This document shows positions 30,806 through 41,293 of a stretch of DNA of 64,000 nt, piece by piece. Origin of the DNA: Pseudomonas sp. stari2 (GTDB lineage: Bacteria; Pseudomonadota; Gammaproteobacteria; Pseudomonadales; Pseudomonadaceae); the NCBI RefSeq assembly GCF_040760005.1, contig NZ_CP099760.1, positions 1,173,501 to 1,237,500 on the forward strand. The letters are read 5' to 3'. The position numbers were made by a program, and so were the translations under genes. The notes under the pieces are model-generated. The model had not been told where the DNA came from, did not search any database, and saw only the letters and a list, made by a program, of their open reading frames with translations. Each line of letters begins with the position of its first letter. The first letter of the stretch is position 1.

Positions 30806-31417
30806 ATGGCTTTTACCCTGCCAGCCCTGCCTTACGCCTATGACGCACTGGAACCGCACATCGATGCGCAGACCATGGAAATTCACTACACCAAGCATCA
30901 CCAGACCTACATCAACAACCTGAACGCTGCGGTCGAAGGCTCGGAATACGCCGAGTGGCCGGTGGAAAAACTCGTCGCCAGCGTCCAGCAACTGCCGGAA
31001 AAGCTGCGTGCGGCGGTGATCAATCAGGGCGGCGGTCATGCCAACCATTCACTGTTCTGGGAAGTGATGGTGCCAGGAGGTGGCGGTAAGCCGGATGGCG
31101 CGCTGGCCAGGGCGATCGAGGAACAACTGGGCGGCCTCGACAGCTTCAAGGAGGCCTTCACCAAGGCTGCGCTGACCCGCTTCGGCAGCGGCTGGGCGTG
31201 GCTCAGTGTTACCCCCGACAAGAAACTGGTGGTGGAAAGCAGCGGCAACCAGGACAGCCCGCTGATGGGCGGCAATACGCCGATTCTTGGACTCGACGTG
31301 TGGGAACACGCCTACTACCTGCGTTATCAGAACCGCCGCCCGGAATACATCAGCGCGTTCTACAACGTGATCAACTGGCCTGAAGTCGCTGCGCGTTATC
31401 AGGCTGCACTGGTTTAA
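30806..31417 (+). CDS. sodA: Superoxide dismutase, manganese type
   Basis: 203 residues of the Fe/Mn superoxide dismutase family. Metal ligands are H27, H81, D164 and H168 ([27 protein letters not shown]). The glycine triplet GGGHANHS and the placement in an iron-starvation operon favour manganese over iron. It converts superoxide to hydrogen peroxide and oxygen in the cytoplasm. GGAG lies within the end of orfX. A ZIP transporter follows 30 bp downstream. Confidence 0.95.
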   Translation: MAFTLPALPYAYDALEPHIDAQTMEIHYTKHHQTYINNLNAAVEGSEYAEWPVEKLVASVQQLPEKLRAAVINQGGGHANHSLFWEVMVPGGGGKPDGALARAIEEQLGGLDSFKEAFTKAALTRFGSGWAWLSVTPDKKLVVESSGNQDSPLMGGNTPILGLDVWEHAYYLRYQNRRPEYISAFYNVINWPEVAARYQAALV

Positions 31418-31447
31418 GTCTCCTATAAAAACAATCCAGGGCTGACT

Positions 31448-32341
31448 ATGGGCACTGAAACACTGGCGATCGGAAGCGGACGAATGTTTCGTTACGCATT
31501 CGGGTCGTTGCTGCTGTTGGCGGGCATGACCTTGCTGGTGGCTCACGGGCTGGAATGGTTGAACCTGGAGCCGAAACTGTCACGGGCATTGCAGGGCGGT
31601 GCGATCTGCGCGCTCGGCACGGCGCTCGGTGCCGTTCCGGTGCTGGTAATCCGCAACATGCCGCAGGCGCTGGGCGACACGCTGCTGGGGTTTGGCGCCG
31701 GCGTGATGCTGGCGGCGACTGCGTTTTCGCTGATCGTGCCAGGGATTGCTGCCGCAGAAAGCCTTGGCCTGAGTCCTTGGGGCGCCAGTAGCCTGATCTG
31801 TTTCGGCATCATGCTCGGTGCTTTTGGTCTGTACCTGGTGGACCGCAAGTTGTCCGGCGCTTCACCGGAAATGCTCATCGGCACTGTTGAGCATCCGGTG
31901 ATTCCACCGAGGATCTGGCTGTTCGTGTTTGCCATCATTGCCCATAACATTCCGGAAGGCATGGCCGTCGGCGTCTCCGCTGGCGGCGGCATGTCGGACG
32001 CCGATAGCCTGGCGATGGGTATCGCCCTGCAGGATGTGCCGGAAGGTCTGGTGATTGCGCTGGTGTTGGCCGGAGCCGGGATGTCGCGGGTCAAGGCGTT
32101 TCTGATAGGAGCGGCATCGGGGCTGGTCGAACCGGTATTTGCACTGCTGTGTGCGTGGTTGGTCAGCCTGGCGGAGTTGTTGTTGCCCTTGGGGTTGGCG
32201 CTGGCGGCCGGGGCAATGTTGCTGGTGGTGACCCACGAAGTGATCCCGGAATCGCGACGCAATGGTCACGATAAACTGGCGAGCCTGGGGTTGTTGATCG
32301 GGTTCTGCTTGATGATGGTGATGGACACTGCGTTGGGATGA
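31448..32341 (+). CDS. ZIP-family divalent metal transporter
   Basis: A 297-residue membrane protein with about eight hydrophobic segments. It carries the two ZIP metal-binding helices AHNIPEGMAVGVS (TM4, about residue 166) and LQDVPEGLVIALV (TM5, about 195). ZIP proteins import Zn, Fe or Mn into the cytoplasm. Placement directly behind sodA in a Fur-controlled cluster suggests Mn or Fe supply for SodA, but specificity cannot be read from the sequence. The histidine-rich loop typical of many ZIPs is absent. Confidence 0.92.
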   Translation: MGTETLAIGSGRMFRYAFGSLLLLAGMTLLVAHGLEWLNLEPKLSRALQGGAICALGTALGAVPVLVIRNMPQALGDTLLGFGAGVMLAATAFSLIVPGIAAAESLGLSPWGASSLICFGIMLGAFGLYLVDRKLSGASPEMLIGTVEHPVIPPRIWLFVFAIIAHNIPEGMAVGVSAGGGMSDADSLAMGIALQDVPEGLVIALVLAGAGMSRVKAFLIGAASGLVEPVFALLCAWLVSLAELLLPLGLALAAGAMLLVVTHEVIPESRRNGHDKLASLGLLIGFCLMMVMDTALG

Positions 32342-32346
32342 GAGGG

Positions 32347-32369
32347 GCGAGGGAAGCTTGCTCCCTCGC
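32347..32369. repeat. GCGAGGGA palindrome between convergent genes
   Basis: Arms GCGAGGGA (32347-32354) and TCCCTCGC (32362-32369) with loop AGCTTGC, a palindrome type frequent between P. fluorescens genes. It lies in the 40-bp gap between the convergent ZIP and ptsO genes and may serve as a bidirectional 3'-end structure; T-runs are absent. Confidence 0.7.
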
Positions 32370-32381
32370 TACCAAAGGCTT

Positions 32382-32657
32382 TCAACCGCCTTCGTCGAAG
32401 TAGTTGTTGATCAGTGTCACCAAGGCATCCAGGGCTTCCTGTTCCTGATGTCCTTCGGTGCTCAGAAAGATTTTGGTGCCCTTGCCGGCGGCGAGCATCA
32501 TCATTGCCATGATGCTTTTGCCATCTACCGTGGTTTCCGGGGTGCGACCCACTCTGATCGTGCAGTCGGGATACTGCCCCGCCACGCCAACGAACTTTGC
32601 CGACGCCCGGGCATGCAGGCCCAGCTTGTTGATGATTTCGATTTCCAGAGCAGGCAT
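32382..32657 (-). CDS. ptsO: Nitrogen PTS phosphocarrier NPr
   Basis: A 91-residue HPr homologue with the phosphorylatable histidine H15 in NKLGLHARASAKF and a GKSIMAMMMLAA helix in place of the regulatory serine region of HPr. It relays phosphate from PtsP to PtsN. It is the last gene of the rpoN-hpf-ptsN-rapZ-ptsO group and ends the long minus-strand block. Confidence 0.96.
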   Translation of the reverse strand: MPALEIEIINKLGLHARASAKFVGVAGQYPDCTIRVGRTPETTVDGKSIMAMMMLAAGKGTKIFLSTEGHQEQEALDALVTLINNYFDEGG

Positions 32658-32672
32658 CGCGGTGTGAATCCT

Positions 32673-33530
32673 TTAGCTGAGGTCGCGGTGGCGAACCTGG
32701 ACGTTCTTCAGGGTTTTCTGCAGGGCCTGACCCAGGCGTTCGGTCAGGTAGACGGAGCGGTGATGCCCGCCGGTGCATCCAATGGCAATGGTGACGTAGG
32801 CGCGATTGCTTGCAGCGAAGCGCGGCAGCCATTTGAACAGATACGTATAGATGTCCTGGAACATCTCTTCGACTTCCGGCTGTGCCGCCAGGTACTCGGC
32901 TACCGGCTCATCGAGGCCTGATTGCGCGCGTAGTTCCGGTTTCCAGTATGGATTGGGCAGGCAGCGTACATCGAACACCAGATCCGCATCCACCGGCATG
33001 CCGCGTTTGAAACCGAACGACTCCACCAGAAACGCGGTGCCCGGCTCCGGTTGGTTCAGCAGGCGCAGCTTGATGGTGTCGCGCAACTGGTACAGGTTCA
33101 GATTGGTGGTATTGACCTTCAGATCGGCCAGGTCGGCGATCGGGCCCAGCAGAGCTGTTTCATCGTTGATGGCTTCAGCCAGCGAACGATTGGCACTGCT
33201 CAGCGGGTGACGGCGACGGGTTTCCGAGAAACGCTTGAGCAGGGTTTCTTCATCGGCATCCAGATACAGAACGTCGCACTGGATGTGCCGGCTGCGGACT
33301 TCCTCAAGCAACTCCGGAAAACGCGAAAGATGGCTTGGCAGGTTGCGTGCATCGATCGATACCGCGACCAGTGGCTGAGACAGTTCCGTATGAATCAGTG
33401 CGCGTTCCGCCAGCTCCGGCAGCAAGCCGGCCGGCAGATTGTCGATGCAGTAGTAGCCGTTGTCCTCGAGGACATCCAGGGCCGTACTTTTGCCCGAGCC
33501 GGAGCGGCCACTGACGATGATCAAGCGCAT
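32673..33530 (-). CDS. rapZ: RNase adapter protein RapZ
   Basis: 285 residues with an N-terminal kinase-like P-loop ([14 protein letters not shown], residues 6-19) and the C-terminal GlmZ-binding domain ending in [21 protein letters not shown] sequence (seen as [15 protein letters not shown]). In E. coli RapZ directs RNase E to the sRNA GlmZ and so controls glucosamine-6-phosphate synthase; the RNA partner in Pseudomonas is less clear. It is 2 bp from ptsN and 15 bp from ptsO. Confidence 0.95.
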   Translation of the reverse strand: MRLIIVSGRSGSGKSTALDVLEDNGYYCIDNLPAGLLPELAERALIHTELSQPLVAVSIDARNLPSHLSRFPELLEEVRSRHIQCDVLYLDADEETLLKRFSETRRRHPLSSANRSLAEAINDETALLGPIADLADLKVNTTNLNLYQLRDTIKLRLLNQPEPGTAFLVESFGFKRGMPVDADLVFDVRCLPNPYWKPELRAQSGLDEPVAEYLAAQPEVEEMFQDIYTYLFKWLPRFAASNRAYVTIAIGCTGGHHRSVYLTERLGQALQKTLKNVQVRHRDLS

Positions 33531-33532
33531 GT

Positions 33533-33997
33533 TTAGTGCCCGTTTTGCTCGTCCAGGACAACCTGATACAAGGCTTCGTTGGTGGTGGCGCGACGCAGCT
33601 TTTCGCGTACTTCCTTGCGATCGAGCATGCTGGCGATCTGGCGCAGCAGTTCCAGGTGTGCATCGGTGGCAGCTTCCGGGACCAGCAGCACGAACAGCAG
33701 GTCCACCGGTGCGCCATCGATGGCATCGAAATCGATAGGGGCTTCAAGGTGCATCAAGGCGCTGATGGGCGATTCACAACCCTTGAGGCGGCAATGGGGA
33801 ATGGCGATGCCGTTGCCAAAACCGGTCGAACCGAGTTTTTCACGGGCAATCAGCGCCTCGAAGACATCTTGCATCTCCAGATCCGGCTTTTCCCGGGCGA
33901 TCAGGTTGGCAATTTGTTCGAGGGCTTTCTTTTTACTGCCGCCCGGCACGTTCACCAGGGAACGGCCGGGGGTCAGGATGCTTTCAAGTCGGATCAT
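33533..33997 (-). CDS. ptsN: Nitrogen PTS enzyme IIA
   Basis: 154 residues of the EIIA-Ntr family, with the phospho-accepting H68 in [11 protein letters not shown] and the LIVLLAP-like C-terminal core. It regulates potassium transport, carbon/nitrogen balance and, in Pseudomonas, polyhydroxyalkanoate and sigma-54-linked functions. Position downstream of hpf and rpoN is the standard arrangement. Confidence 0.96.
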   Translation of the reverse strand: MIRLESILTPGRSLVNVPGGSKKKALEQIANLIAREKPDLEMQDVFEALIAREKLGSTGFGNGIAIPHCRLKGCESPISALMHLEAPIDFDAIDGAPVDLLFVLLVPEAATDAHLELLRQIASMLDRKEVREKLRRATTNEALYQVVLDEQNGH

Positions 33998-34008
33998 GGG
34001 GGTGGGGG

Positions 34009-34317
34009 TTATCGACCGGTAGCGCCCTGAAGCAGGCTCTGGGTCTTTTCCTTATGCTTTTTGAGTTGTTTATCAAGCTTGTCGGTCAGCGCGTCGATCG
34101 CTGCGTACATATCGGTATGTTCCGCGTTTGCGACGACCTCGTTGCCGGGAATATGCAGCGTGGCTTCGATTTTCTGCTTCAGCTTCTCGACGCACATCGT
34201 GACTTGCACGTTGGTGATCTTGTCGAAATGCCCCTCAAGCCTCTTGAGCTTTTGCTCAACGTACTCACGGAGAGGTTGGGTAACTTCCAGTTGGTGTCCA
34301 CTGATGTTGACTTGCAT
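34009..34317 (-). CDS. hpf: Ribosome hibernation promoting factor
   Basis: A 102-residue short-form HPF/YfiA protein (MQVNISGHQLEVTQPLREYV...), with the beta-alpha-beta-beta-beta-alpha pattern and a basic C-terminal helix (DKQLKKHKEKTQ). It binds the 30S decoding region and promotes 100S dimers in stationary phase. ATG 34317 has AAGGAG about 6 nt upstream; the longer frame is rejected because it lacks such a site. Confidence 0.96.
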   Translation of the reverse strand: MQVNISGHQLEVTQPLREYVEQKLKRLEGHFDKITNVQVTMCVEKLKQKIEATLHIPGNEVVANAEHTDMYAAIDALTDKLDKQLKKHKEKTQSLLQGATGR

Positions 34318-34390
34318 ACAGCTTCTCCTTCGTTGCCAGTGCATAAAGCGGCAGGCCGAAGAGCCTGCCACTGGAACGCTGTAACGTGGC

Positions 34391-35884
34391 TTACATCAAC
34401 CGCTTGCGTTCGCTCGAAGGCGCGATCCCGAGGGATTCGCGGTACTTGGCGACGGTGCGGCGAGCCACCTGAATGCCTTGTGCTTCCAGTAAACCAGCGA
34501 TCTTGCTGTCACTCAACGGCTTTTTCTGATTTTCCGCAGCAACCAGTTTCTTGATGATCGCGCGGATTGCCGTGGACGAGCATTCGCCGCCTTCGGAGGT
34601 GCTGACGTGGCTGGAGAAAAAGTATTTCAGTTCATATATGCCCCGTGGGGTATGCATGAATTTTTGTGTGGTTACCCGGGAAATTGTCGACTCGTGCATG
34701 CCCACCGCTTCAGCGATGTCATGCAGCACGAGTGGCTTCATGGCTTCGTCGCCGTATTCAAGAAAACCGCGCTGATGCTCGACGATCTGGGTCGCTACTT
34801 TCATCAGGGTTTCGTTGCGGCTTTGCAGGCTCTTGATGAACCAGCGGGCTTCCTGCAACTGATTGCGCATGAACGTGTTGTCGGCGCTGGTGTCGGCGCG
34901 GCGTACGAAACCGGCGTACTGGGCGTTGACCCGCAGGCGCGGCACCGATTCCTGGTTCAGCTCGACCAGCCAGCGCTCGTTATCCTTGCGCACGATCACG
35001 TCAGGCACCACGTATTCGGCTTCGGTGGATTCGATCTGCGAACCAGGGCGCGGATTGAGGCTCTGTACCAGTTCGATGACCTGGCGCAGTTCATCTTCCT
35101 TGAGCTTCATGCGCCGCATCAACTGGCTGTAGTCGCGGCTGCCGAGCAGGTCGATGTAATCGGTGACCAGGCGTTTGGCCTCGGCCAGCCAAGGGGTCTT
35201 GGCCGACAGCTGGCGCAATTGCAGCAGCAGGCATTCGCCCAGGTTGCGTGCACCAATCCCGGCAGGTTCGAATTGCTGGATGCGGTGCAGGACGGCTTCG
35301 ATCTCGTCCAGCTCTATGTCGAGCTCCGGGTCGAAGGCGTCGAGGATTTCTTCAAGGGTTTCGTCGAGGTAACCCTGATTGTTGATGCAATCGATCAGGG
35401 TCACGGCGATCAGGCGATCGGTGTCGGACATCGGTGCCAGGTTCAACTGCCACAGCAAGTGGCTTTGCAGGCTCTCGCCAGCAGAGGTGCGGGTGGTGAA
35501 GTCCCACTCGTCGTCATCGCTGCTTGGCAGGCTGCTGGCGCTGGTCTGGTAGACGTCTTCCCAGGCGGTGTCGACAGGCAGTTCGTTGGGGATTCGCTCG
35601 TTCCATTCGCCTTCTTCAAGATTGTCGACCGTTGGGGCGGTCTCCTGATAGGAAGGCTCCTGAATCTCGGTGTTGGGCTTCTGTTCGGCGTTGTCGGCCA
35701 TGGGATCGGAGTTGTCGAAGTCGTCGCCGTCTTCCTGGCGTTCGAGCATCGGATTGGATTCCAGAGCCTCCTGGATTTCCTGTTGCAGGTCCAGGGTCGA
35801 CAATTGGAGCAGGCGGATGGCCTGTTGCAGCTGCGGTGTCATCGTCAGCTGCTGGCCCATTCTCAAGACTAGCGATGGTTTCAT
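34391..35884 (-). CDS. rpoN: RNA polymerase sigma-54 factor
   Basis: 497 residues: region I glutamine-rich activator-contact domain ([18 protein letters not shown]), an acidic region II (about 55-125, with [10 protein letters not shown]), a core-binding domain, a helix-turn-helix near residues 370-390 and the RpoN box [12 protein letters not shown] near the C-terminus (about 475-486). It directs transcription at -24/-12 promoters with enhancer-binding ATPases. It lies between lptB and hpf, with a structured element upstream. Confidence 0.98.
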   Translation of the reverse strand: MKPSLVLRMGQQLTMTPQLQQAIRLLQLSTLDLQQEIQEALESNPMLERQEDGDDFDNSDPMADNAEQKPNTEIQEPSYQETAPTVDNLEEGEWNERIPNELPVDTAWEDVYQTSASSLPSSDDDEWDFTTRTSAGESLQSHLLWQLNLAPMSDTDRLIAVTLIDCINNQGYLDETLEEILDAFDPELDIELDEIEAVLHRIQQFEPAGIGARNLGECLLLQLRQLSAKTPWLAEAKRLVTDYIDLLGSRDYSQLMRRMKLKEDELRQVIELVQSLNPRPGSQIESTEAEYVVPDVIVRKDNERWLVELNQESVPRLRVNAQYAGFVRRADTSADNTFMRNQLQEARWFIKSLQSRNETLMKVATQIVEHQRGFLEYGDEAMKPLVLHDIAEAVGMHESTISRVTTQKFMHTPRGIYELKYFFSSHVSTSEGGECSSTAIRAIIKKLVAAENQKKPLSDSKIAGLLEAQGIQVARRTVAKYRESLGIAPSSERKRLM

Positions 35885-35995
35885 GGCAGGGGCTTAACAC
35901 CTTATTCGCCGGCGCTATGCGCCATCCACTACAGGGCGCCGAAGCGCCAAACTTAAGCAAATTATATGCCTGAAACTGTCGTGTTTGCCTAGAGC

Positions 35996-36040
35996 GCTGT
36001 AACAATAAAAGCGTATAAAAGTGCGCTTCAACGTTACAGC
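35996..36040. other. Structured palindromic element upstream of rpoN
   Basis: Nested inverted repeats: outer arms GCTGTAAC (35996-36003) and GTTACAGC (36033-36040), inner arms AAGCG (36008-36012) and CGCTT (36024-36028), with an AT-rich loop. It lies in the 186-bp gap between lptB and rpoN. It could be an operator, a 3' structure for the lpt message or part of the rpoN leader; no T-run marks it as an intrinsic terminator. Confidence 0.55.
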
Positions 36041-36070
36041 ACCCGGACGGTCGGTCGAATGCTGTCGCGT

Positions 36071-36795
<725 letters not shown>

Positions 36796-36796
<1 letters not shown>

Positions 36797-37341
36797 TACT
36801 GGGTTTTCTCGTCGGTTTTCTTCTTCGGCTGGATCACCATGTCAATGCGCGGACGCGCTTCGGTGACTTTGTTGCCGGTGGCACGACCCGCGCTGGCCAG
36901 CTTTTTCACCGTGTCATAGACGATTTTCTCGCCTTGGGTGACGTTATTGTCCTTGTCGATGACCTTGGCCTTGTCGATCAGTACTACGCGGTTTTGCTGC
37001 GCGTGGTACTGAATGGTCACGCCGTAGCCCTGGACCGGCTTGGCGTCGCCCTGGGTCTGCAACTGCTCGAAGTAGGCCAGGTTGCCCACCGAAGTCACGA
37101 CGTCGATATCGCCGTTGGGCGCACGGGTCATGGTCACGGTGTTGCCTTTTACGATCATCGAGCCTTGGGTGATGATCACATCGCCCTTATAGGTCGCGAT
37201 ACCATTCTTGTCATCGAGCTGAGCATCGTCAGCCTGGATGCGGATCGGTTGCTGACTATCGTTCGGCAGAGCCCAGGCGCTCACGCTTCCCAGTGCTGCG
37301 CCCAGACTGAGCAAAATAGGGAGGGTTTTAACGAGCCTCAT
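36796..37341 (-). CDS. lptA: LPS transport periplasmic protein LptA
   Basis: 181 residues with a cleavable signal peptide ([18 protein letters not shown] followed by SVSAWA) and one OstA beta-jellyroll domain (about 30-145; [23 protein letters not shown]). LptA units form the periplasmic bridge between LptC and LptD. A Lys-rich tail [10 protein letters not shown] ends the protein. It overlaps lptC by 14 bp and lptB by one base. Confidence 0.97.
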
Positions 37342-37900
37342 ACTGTCCTCTTACGTTCGATAGCAGGTGTATCCTGCTTTCCTTCAAATACGCTTTCATT
37401 CCCACGCCAGTCGATACACCGCCAGCGCCGTCGATTCTAACGGGTTGCTCGGTCTGCGCATATTGCTGCTGCGGAAACACGGTCATGCGTGTGCTGGTAA
37501 TCAGGGTGTCACGGTTCTTTTCATCGGTGCGCTTGACGCGAACCGAGTCGATCAGCTCGACCTCGGTACCGCCGGAGTTCACTTCACCGCGCTCGCTGGT
37601 CACGTGCCACGGAAAGTCGGTGCCGCGATACATGTTCAGGTCGGGCTTGGTGACCAGTGTAATGTCGGTCGCCTTGACGTGCTCGGCCTTGTCGGAAGTC
37701 ATTTCGTACTGCACCTTGCCGTCTTCCAGGTATTGCAAGGTGTGGGTATTGGTCGCGTACCAGTCGATCGGGCTCTCTTCTGTCGAGACGGGAGGCTTGT
37801 CGAGGAAGCGTTCCGGGCTGATGTTCCAGTAGCCGACCGCGCCGAAAATCGCCGCGATGCAGCCGAACAGCAGTATGTTGCGAAACTTTTTGCTAAACAT
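37328..37900 (-). CDS. lptC: LPS export system protein LptC
   Basis: 190 residues: an N-terminal membrane anchor (ILLFGCIAAIFGAVGYW) and a periplasmic LptC jellyroll (TSDKAEHVKATDITLV, TSERGEVNSGG). It passes LPS from LptB2FG to LptA. ATG 37900 is preferred; a GTG 12 bp upstream overlaps the kdsC stop and is a possible coupled start. Confidence 0.95.
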   Translation of the reverse strand: MFSKKFRNILLFGCIAAIFGAVGYWNISPERFLDKPPVSTEESPIDWYATNTHTLQYLEDGKVQYEMTSDKAEHVKATDITLVTKPDLNMYRGTDFPWHVTSERGEVNSGGTEVELIDSVRVKRTDEKNRDTLITSTRMTVFPQQQYAQTEQPVRIDGAGGVSTGVGMKAYLKESRIHLLSNVRGQYEAR

Positions 37901-37908
37901 GGTTTGAC

Positions 37909-38433
37909 TCACAGGTACGCGTTGTTGGCGGCATCGAGGCTGCCCTGGGCGCGCAGGATCAGTTCGCAGAATTCACGGGCGGCACCTTCGCCGCCACGGG
38001 CCTGGGTAACACCATGGGCATGCTCGCGCACGAAGGAGGCAGCGTTGGCCACCGCCATTCCCAGCCCCACCCGGCGAATCACCGGCAGGTCGGGCAGGTC
38101 GTCGCCGAGATAGGCGACCTGTTCATAGCTTAGGCCCAGTTGCTCGAGAAGGCCGTCGAGGACGACGAGTTTGTCTTCACGGCCCTGAAACAGGTGCGGG
38201 ATGCCCAGGTTTTTCGCCCGACGCTCGACCACCGGGGTCTTGCGACCGCTGATGATGGCCGTTTGTACGCCGGCGTTCATCAGCATCTTGATGCCCTGGC
38301 CGTCGAGCGTATTGAAAGTCTTGAACTCGCTGCCGTCTTCAAGAAAGTACAGGCGCCCGTCCGTGAGGACGCCGTCGACGTCGAAAACTGCCAGTTTGAT
38401 GGCTTTGCCGCGTTGCAGCAGATCGGTGCTCAT
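37909..38433 (-). CDS. kdsC: 3-deoxy-D-manno-octulosonate 8-phosphate phosphatase
   Basis: A 174-residue HAD phosphatase of the C0 (capless) type. The nucleophile motif is VFDVDGVLTDGRLYF, followed by SGRKTPVVERRAKNLG and GDDLPDLPVI. It dephosphorylates Kdo-8-phosphate to Kdo for LPS core. It directly abuts kdsD (stop to start with no gap) and precedes lptC, linking Kdo synthesis to LPS export. Confidence 0.97.
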   Translation of the reverse strand: MSTDLLQRGKAIKLAVFDVDGVLTDGRLYFLEDGSEFKTFNTLDGQGIKMLMNAGVQTAIISGRKTPVVERRAKNLGIPHLFQGREDKLVVLDGLLEQLGLSYEQVAYLGDDLPDLPVIRRVGLGMAVANAASFVREHAHGVTQARGGEGAAREFCELILRAQGSLDAANNAYL

Positions 38434-39408
38434 TTACATCACTCCTGCGCGCAGCAGGTCGGAGAGGTTGAAGGCGCCGATAGGGCGATCGTCCTCATCC
38501 ACGACGACAAGCGCGTTGATTCGATGGTCTTCCATGATTTTCAGGGCCTCGGCCGCGAGCATTTCGGCGCGGGCGGTCTTGCCATGCACAGTCATCACCT
38601 GGTCGATGGTGGCGCTGCGTATATCAATGCTGCGATCCAGCGTGCGGCGCAAGTCGCCGTCGGTGAAGATCCCGGCGAGTTTGCCGTCGGCCTCGAGAAT
38701 GACGGTCATGCCCAGACCCTTGCGGGTCATTTCCATCAGTGCGTCCTTAAGCAGGGTGCCGCGTTGTACCTGCGGCAGCTCCTGGCCGGCGTGCATGACG
38801 TTTTCCACCTTCAGCAGCAGGCGTCGGCCCAGTGCGCCACCCGGGTGGGAAAAGGCGAAATCTTCGGCGGTGAAACCGCGGGCTTCCAGCAGCGCCACGG
38901 CCAGGGCGTCGCCCATGACCAGTGCGGCGGTGGTCGAGGACGTCGGCGCCAGGTTCAGCGGGCAGGCTTCGTGCTCGACGTGAACGTTGAGATTGACCTC
39001 CGCCGCCTTTGCCAGTGGGGATTGCGGGTTGCCGGTCACGCTGATCAACTGGATGCCCAGGCGTTTGATCAGTGGCAGCAACGTGACGATTTCGTTGGTG
39101 GAACCGGAATTCGACAGGGCCAGGATCACGTCGTCACGGGTGATCATGCCCATGTCGCCATGACTGGCTTCGGCCGGGTGTACAAAAAACGCCGGGGTGC
39201 CGGTGCTGGCCAGGGTCGCGGCAATCTTGTTGCCGATGTGTCCGGACTTGCCCATGCCGACCACCACTACACGGCCCTTGCTGGCCAGAATCATCTCGCA
39301 AGCGCGTACGAAATCGGCGTCGATATGGGGCAACAAGCCTTGTACGGCTTCCACTTCGAGGCGGATGGTGCGTTGTGCCGATTGAATCAGGTCGCTGGTT
39401 TGGCTCAT
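38434..39408 (-). CDS. kdsD: Arabinose-5-phosphate isomerase
   Basis: 324 residues: an SIS sugar isomerase domain (about 35-175; GMGKSGHIGNKIAATLAST, LALSNSGSTNE) and two CBS domains (about 205-324). It converts ribulose-5-phosphate to arabinose-5-phosphate, the first step to Kdo. The ATG at 39408 (MSQTSDLI) is chosen; the longer frame begins upstream in the promoter region. It is the first gene of the minus-strand kds-lpt-rpoN block, divergent from mlaF. Confidence 0.97.
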   Translation of the reverse strand: MSQTSDLIQSAQRTIRLEVEAVQGLLPHIDADFVRACEMILASKGRVVVVGMGKSGHIGNKIAATLASTGTPAFFVHPAEASHGDMGMITRDDVILALSNSGSTNEIVTLLPLIKRLGIQLISVTGNPQSPLAKAAEVNLNVHVEHEACPLNLAPTSSTTAALVMGDALAVALLEARGFTAEDFAFSHPGGALGRRLLLKVENVMHAGQELPQVQRGTLLKDALMEMTRKGLGMTVILEADGKLAGIFTDGDLRRTLDRSIDIRSATIDQVMTVHGKTARAEMLAAEALKIMEDHRINALVVVDEDDRPIGAFNLSDLLRAGVM

Positions 39409-39683
39409 GTCAGAAATCGTATAGCCCGATGAAAAGGCGGCGATTATAGCGGTTATGTTGAAAAGCCTCACGCAAGTTCGTCGTGCTTTGTCATTCCCGG
39501 TTACTAAAACCCTTTTATAGAAGCCTCGGGCCTGTCATATCGCTGAACGTGGCCGGGGAGAGGCCTTGGGCGCTTGCCCTTTGCAGTGATATAGTTCGCC
39601 GCCAGTTCGGCCTGCCCGGGATGTAAGGGCTTTCTCCAGAAAGCCAGGCGTCCGAGTGAGAGGCTGCATCGCAAGGAGTTTAG
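39409..39683. promoter_or_regulatory. Divergent control region between kdsD and mlaF
   Basis: A 275-bp gap that must hold the promoters of both the kds-lpt and mla operons. A small hairpin GGCTTTC-TCCA-GAAAGCC lies at 39628-39645, in the mlaF leader, 38 bp before the start codon. No confident -35/-10 pair could be assigned, and no gene fits here. Confidence 0.5.
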
Positions 39684-40496
39684 ATGAGTGCCGATAACGC
39701 CTACGCGGTCGAGCTGAAGGGAGTCTCCTTCAAGCGCGGTGCGCGGAGCATTTTCAATAACGTCGATATCCGCATCCCGCGCGGCAAGGTCACCGGCATC
39801 ATGGGGCCTTCCGGGTGTGGCAAGACCACGCTGCTGCGCCTGATGGGTGCCCAGTTGCGGCCATCGCAGGGCGAGGTCTGGGTCAACGGCCAGAACCTGC
39901 CGAAGCTGTCGCGCAGCGATCTGTTCGATGCCCGCAAGCACATGGGCGTGCTGTTTCAGAGCGGCGCGCTGTTCACCGATCTCGATGTGTTCGAGAACGT
40001 CGCCTTTCCCTTGCGCGTTCATACCCAGTTGCCGGAAGAGATGATCCGCGACATCGTGCTGCTCAAATTGCAGGCGGTCGGTCTGCGGGGCGCCATCGAG
40101 CTGATGCCCGATGAACTGTCCGGCGGCATGAAACGCCGCGTGGCTCTGGCCCGGGCGATTGCGCTTGATCCGCAGATTCTCATGTACGACGAGCCGTTCG
40201 TCGGCCAGGACCCGATCGCCATGGGCGTTCTGGTGCGTCTGATCCGTCTGCTCAACGATGCGTTGGGAATCACCAGTATCGTGGTTTCCCACGATCTCGC
40301 CGAAACCGCGAGCATTGCCGATTACATCTATGTGGTGGGCGATGGTCAGGTGTTGGGGCAGGGCACGCCGGATGAGCTGATGAACTCGGACGAGCCGCGA
40401 ATCCGTCAATTCATGACCGGTGAACCCGACGGTCCGGTGCCATATCATTTTCCAGCGACGGATTACCGCGCAGATCTTCTGGGGAAACGCCGCTGA
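39684..40496 (+). CDS. mlaF: Phospholipid ABC transporter ATPase MlaF (Ttg2A)
   Basis: 270 residues with Walker [13 protein letters not shown], signature [15 protein letters not shown], Walker [13 protein letters not shown] and H-loop VSHDL. It drives the Mla system, which moves phospholipids between inner and outer membranes; in P. putida the same genes were named ttg2 for their effect on toluene tolerance. AGGAG precedes ATG 39684. Its TGA overlaps the mlaE ATG by one base. Confidence 0.97.
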   Translation: MSADNAYAVELKGVSFKRGARSIFNNVDIRIPRGKVTGIMGPSGCGKTTLLRLMGAQLRPSQGEVWVNGQNLPKLSRSDLFDARKHMGVLFQSGALFTDLDVFENVAFPLRVHTQLPEEMIRDIVLLKLQAVGLRGAIELMPDELSGGMKRRVALARAIALDPQILMYDEPFVGQDPIAMGVLVRLIRLLNDALGITSIVVSHDLAETASIADYIYVVGDGQVLGQGTPDELMNSDEPRIRQFMTGEPDGPVPYHFPATDYRADLLGKRR

Positions 40497-41293
40497 TGCG
40501 CAGAATTACACTAATGGAGCGCGTGCGTCGGTTTGGCCAGGCGGGGATCGACACCGTCGCGGTATTCGGGCGTTCGACCCTGTTCCTGTTTCATGCCTTG
40601 CTCGGTCGTGGCAGCATCGGTGGCGGTTTTGGCCTGCTGGTCAAGCAACTGCACTCGGTCGGCGTGATGTCGCTGGTGATCATTGTGGTTTCCGGGATTT
40701 TCATCGGCATGGTGCTGGCGCTGCAGGGGTTCAACATCCTGTCGAGCTATGGCTCGGAGCAGGCGGTGGGGCAGATGGTTGCCTTGACCTTGCTGCGTGA
40801 GCTGGGCCCGGTGGTGACGGCGCTGCTGTTCGCCGGTCGTGCCGGTTCGGCGCTGACGGCGGAAATCGGCAACATGAAATCCACCGAGCAGTTGTCCAGC
40901 CTGGAAATGATCGGTGTGGACCCGCTCAAGTACATCATTGCCCCGCGCCTGTGGGCCGGTTTCATTTCCCTGCCGGTGCTGGCGATGATTTTCAGCGTGG
41001 TCGGCATCTGGGGCGGTTCCTGGGTCGCGGTCGACTGGCTGGGCGTCTATGAAGGCTCCTATTGGGCGAACATGCAGAACAGCGTGAACTTCTCCAGCGA
41101 CGTGCTCAACGGCGTGATCAAAAGTATCGTTTTCGCCTTTGTCGTGACCTGGATCGCCGTATTCCAAGGCTATGACTGTGAGCCCACTTCCGAGGGGATC
41201 AGTCGTGCCACCACCAAGACCGTAGTGTTTGCCTCGCTGGCAGTGCTCGGCCTGGACTTTATTCTGACCGCTTTGATGTTTGGAGATTTCTGA
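40496..41293 (+). CDS. mlaE: Phospholipid ABC transporter permease MlaE (Ttg2B)
   Basis: A 265-residue MlaE-family permease with about five to six membrane segments. It shows the conserved [20 protein letters not shown] and the coupling region [21 protein letters not shown]. It forms the inner-membrane core with MlaF, MlaD and MlaB. One-base overlaps join it to both mlaF and mlaD. Confidence 0.97.
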   Translation: MRRITLMERVRRFGQAGIDTVAVFGRSTLFLFHALLGRGSIGGGFGLLVKQLHSVGVMSLVIIVVSGIFIGMVLALQGFNILSSYGSEQAVGQMVALTLLRELGPVVTALLFAGRAGSALTAEIGNMKSTEQLSSLEMIGVDPLKYIIAPRLWAGFISLPVLAMIFSVVGIWGGSWVAVDWLGVYEGSYWANMQNSVNFSSDVLNGVIKSIVFAFVVTWIAVFQGYDCEPTSEGISRATTKTVVFASLAVLGLDFILTALMFGDF

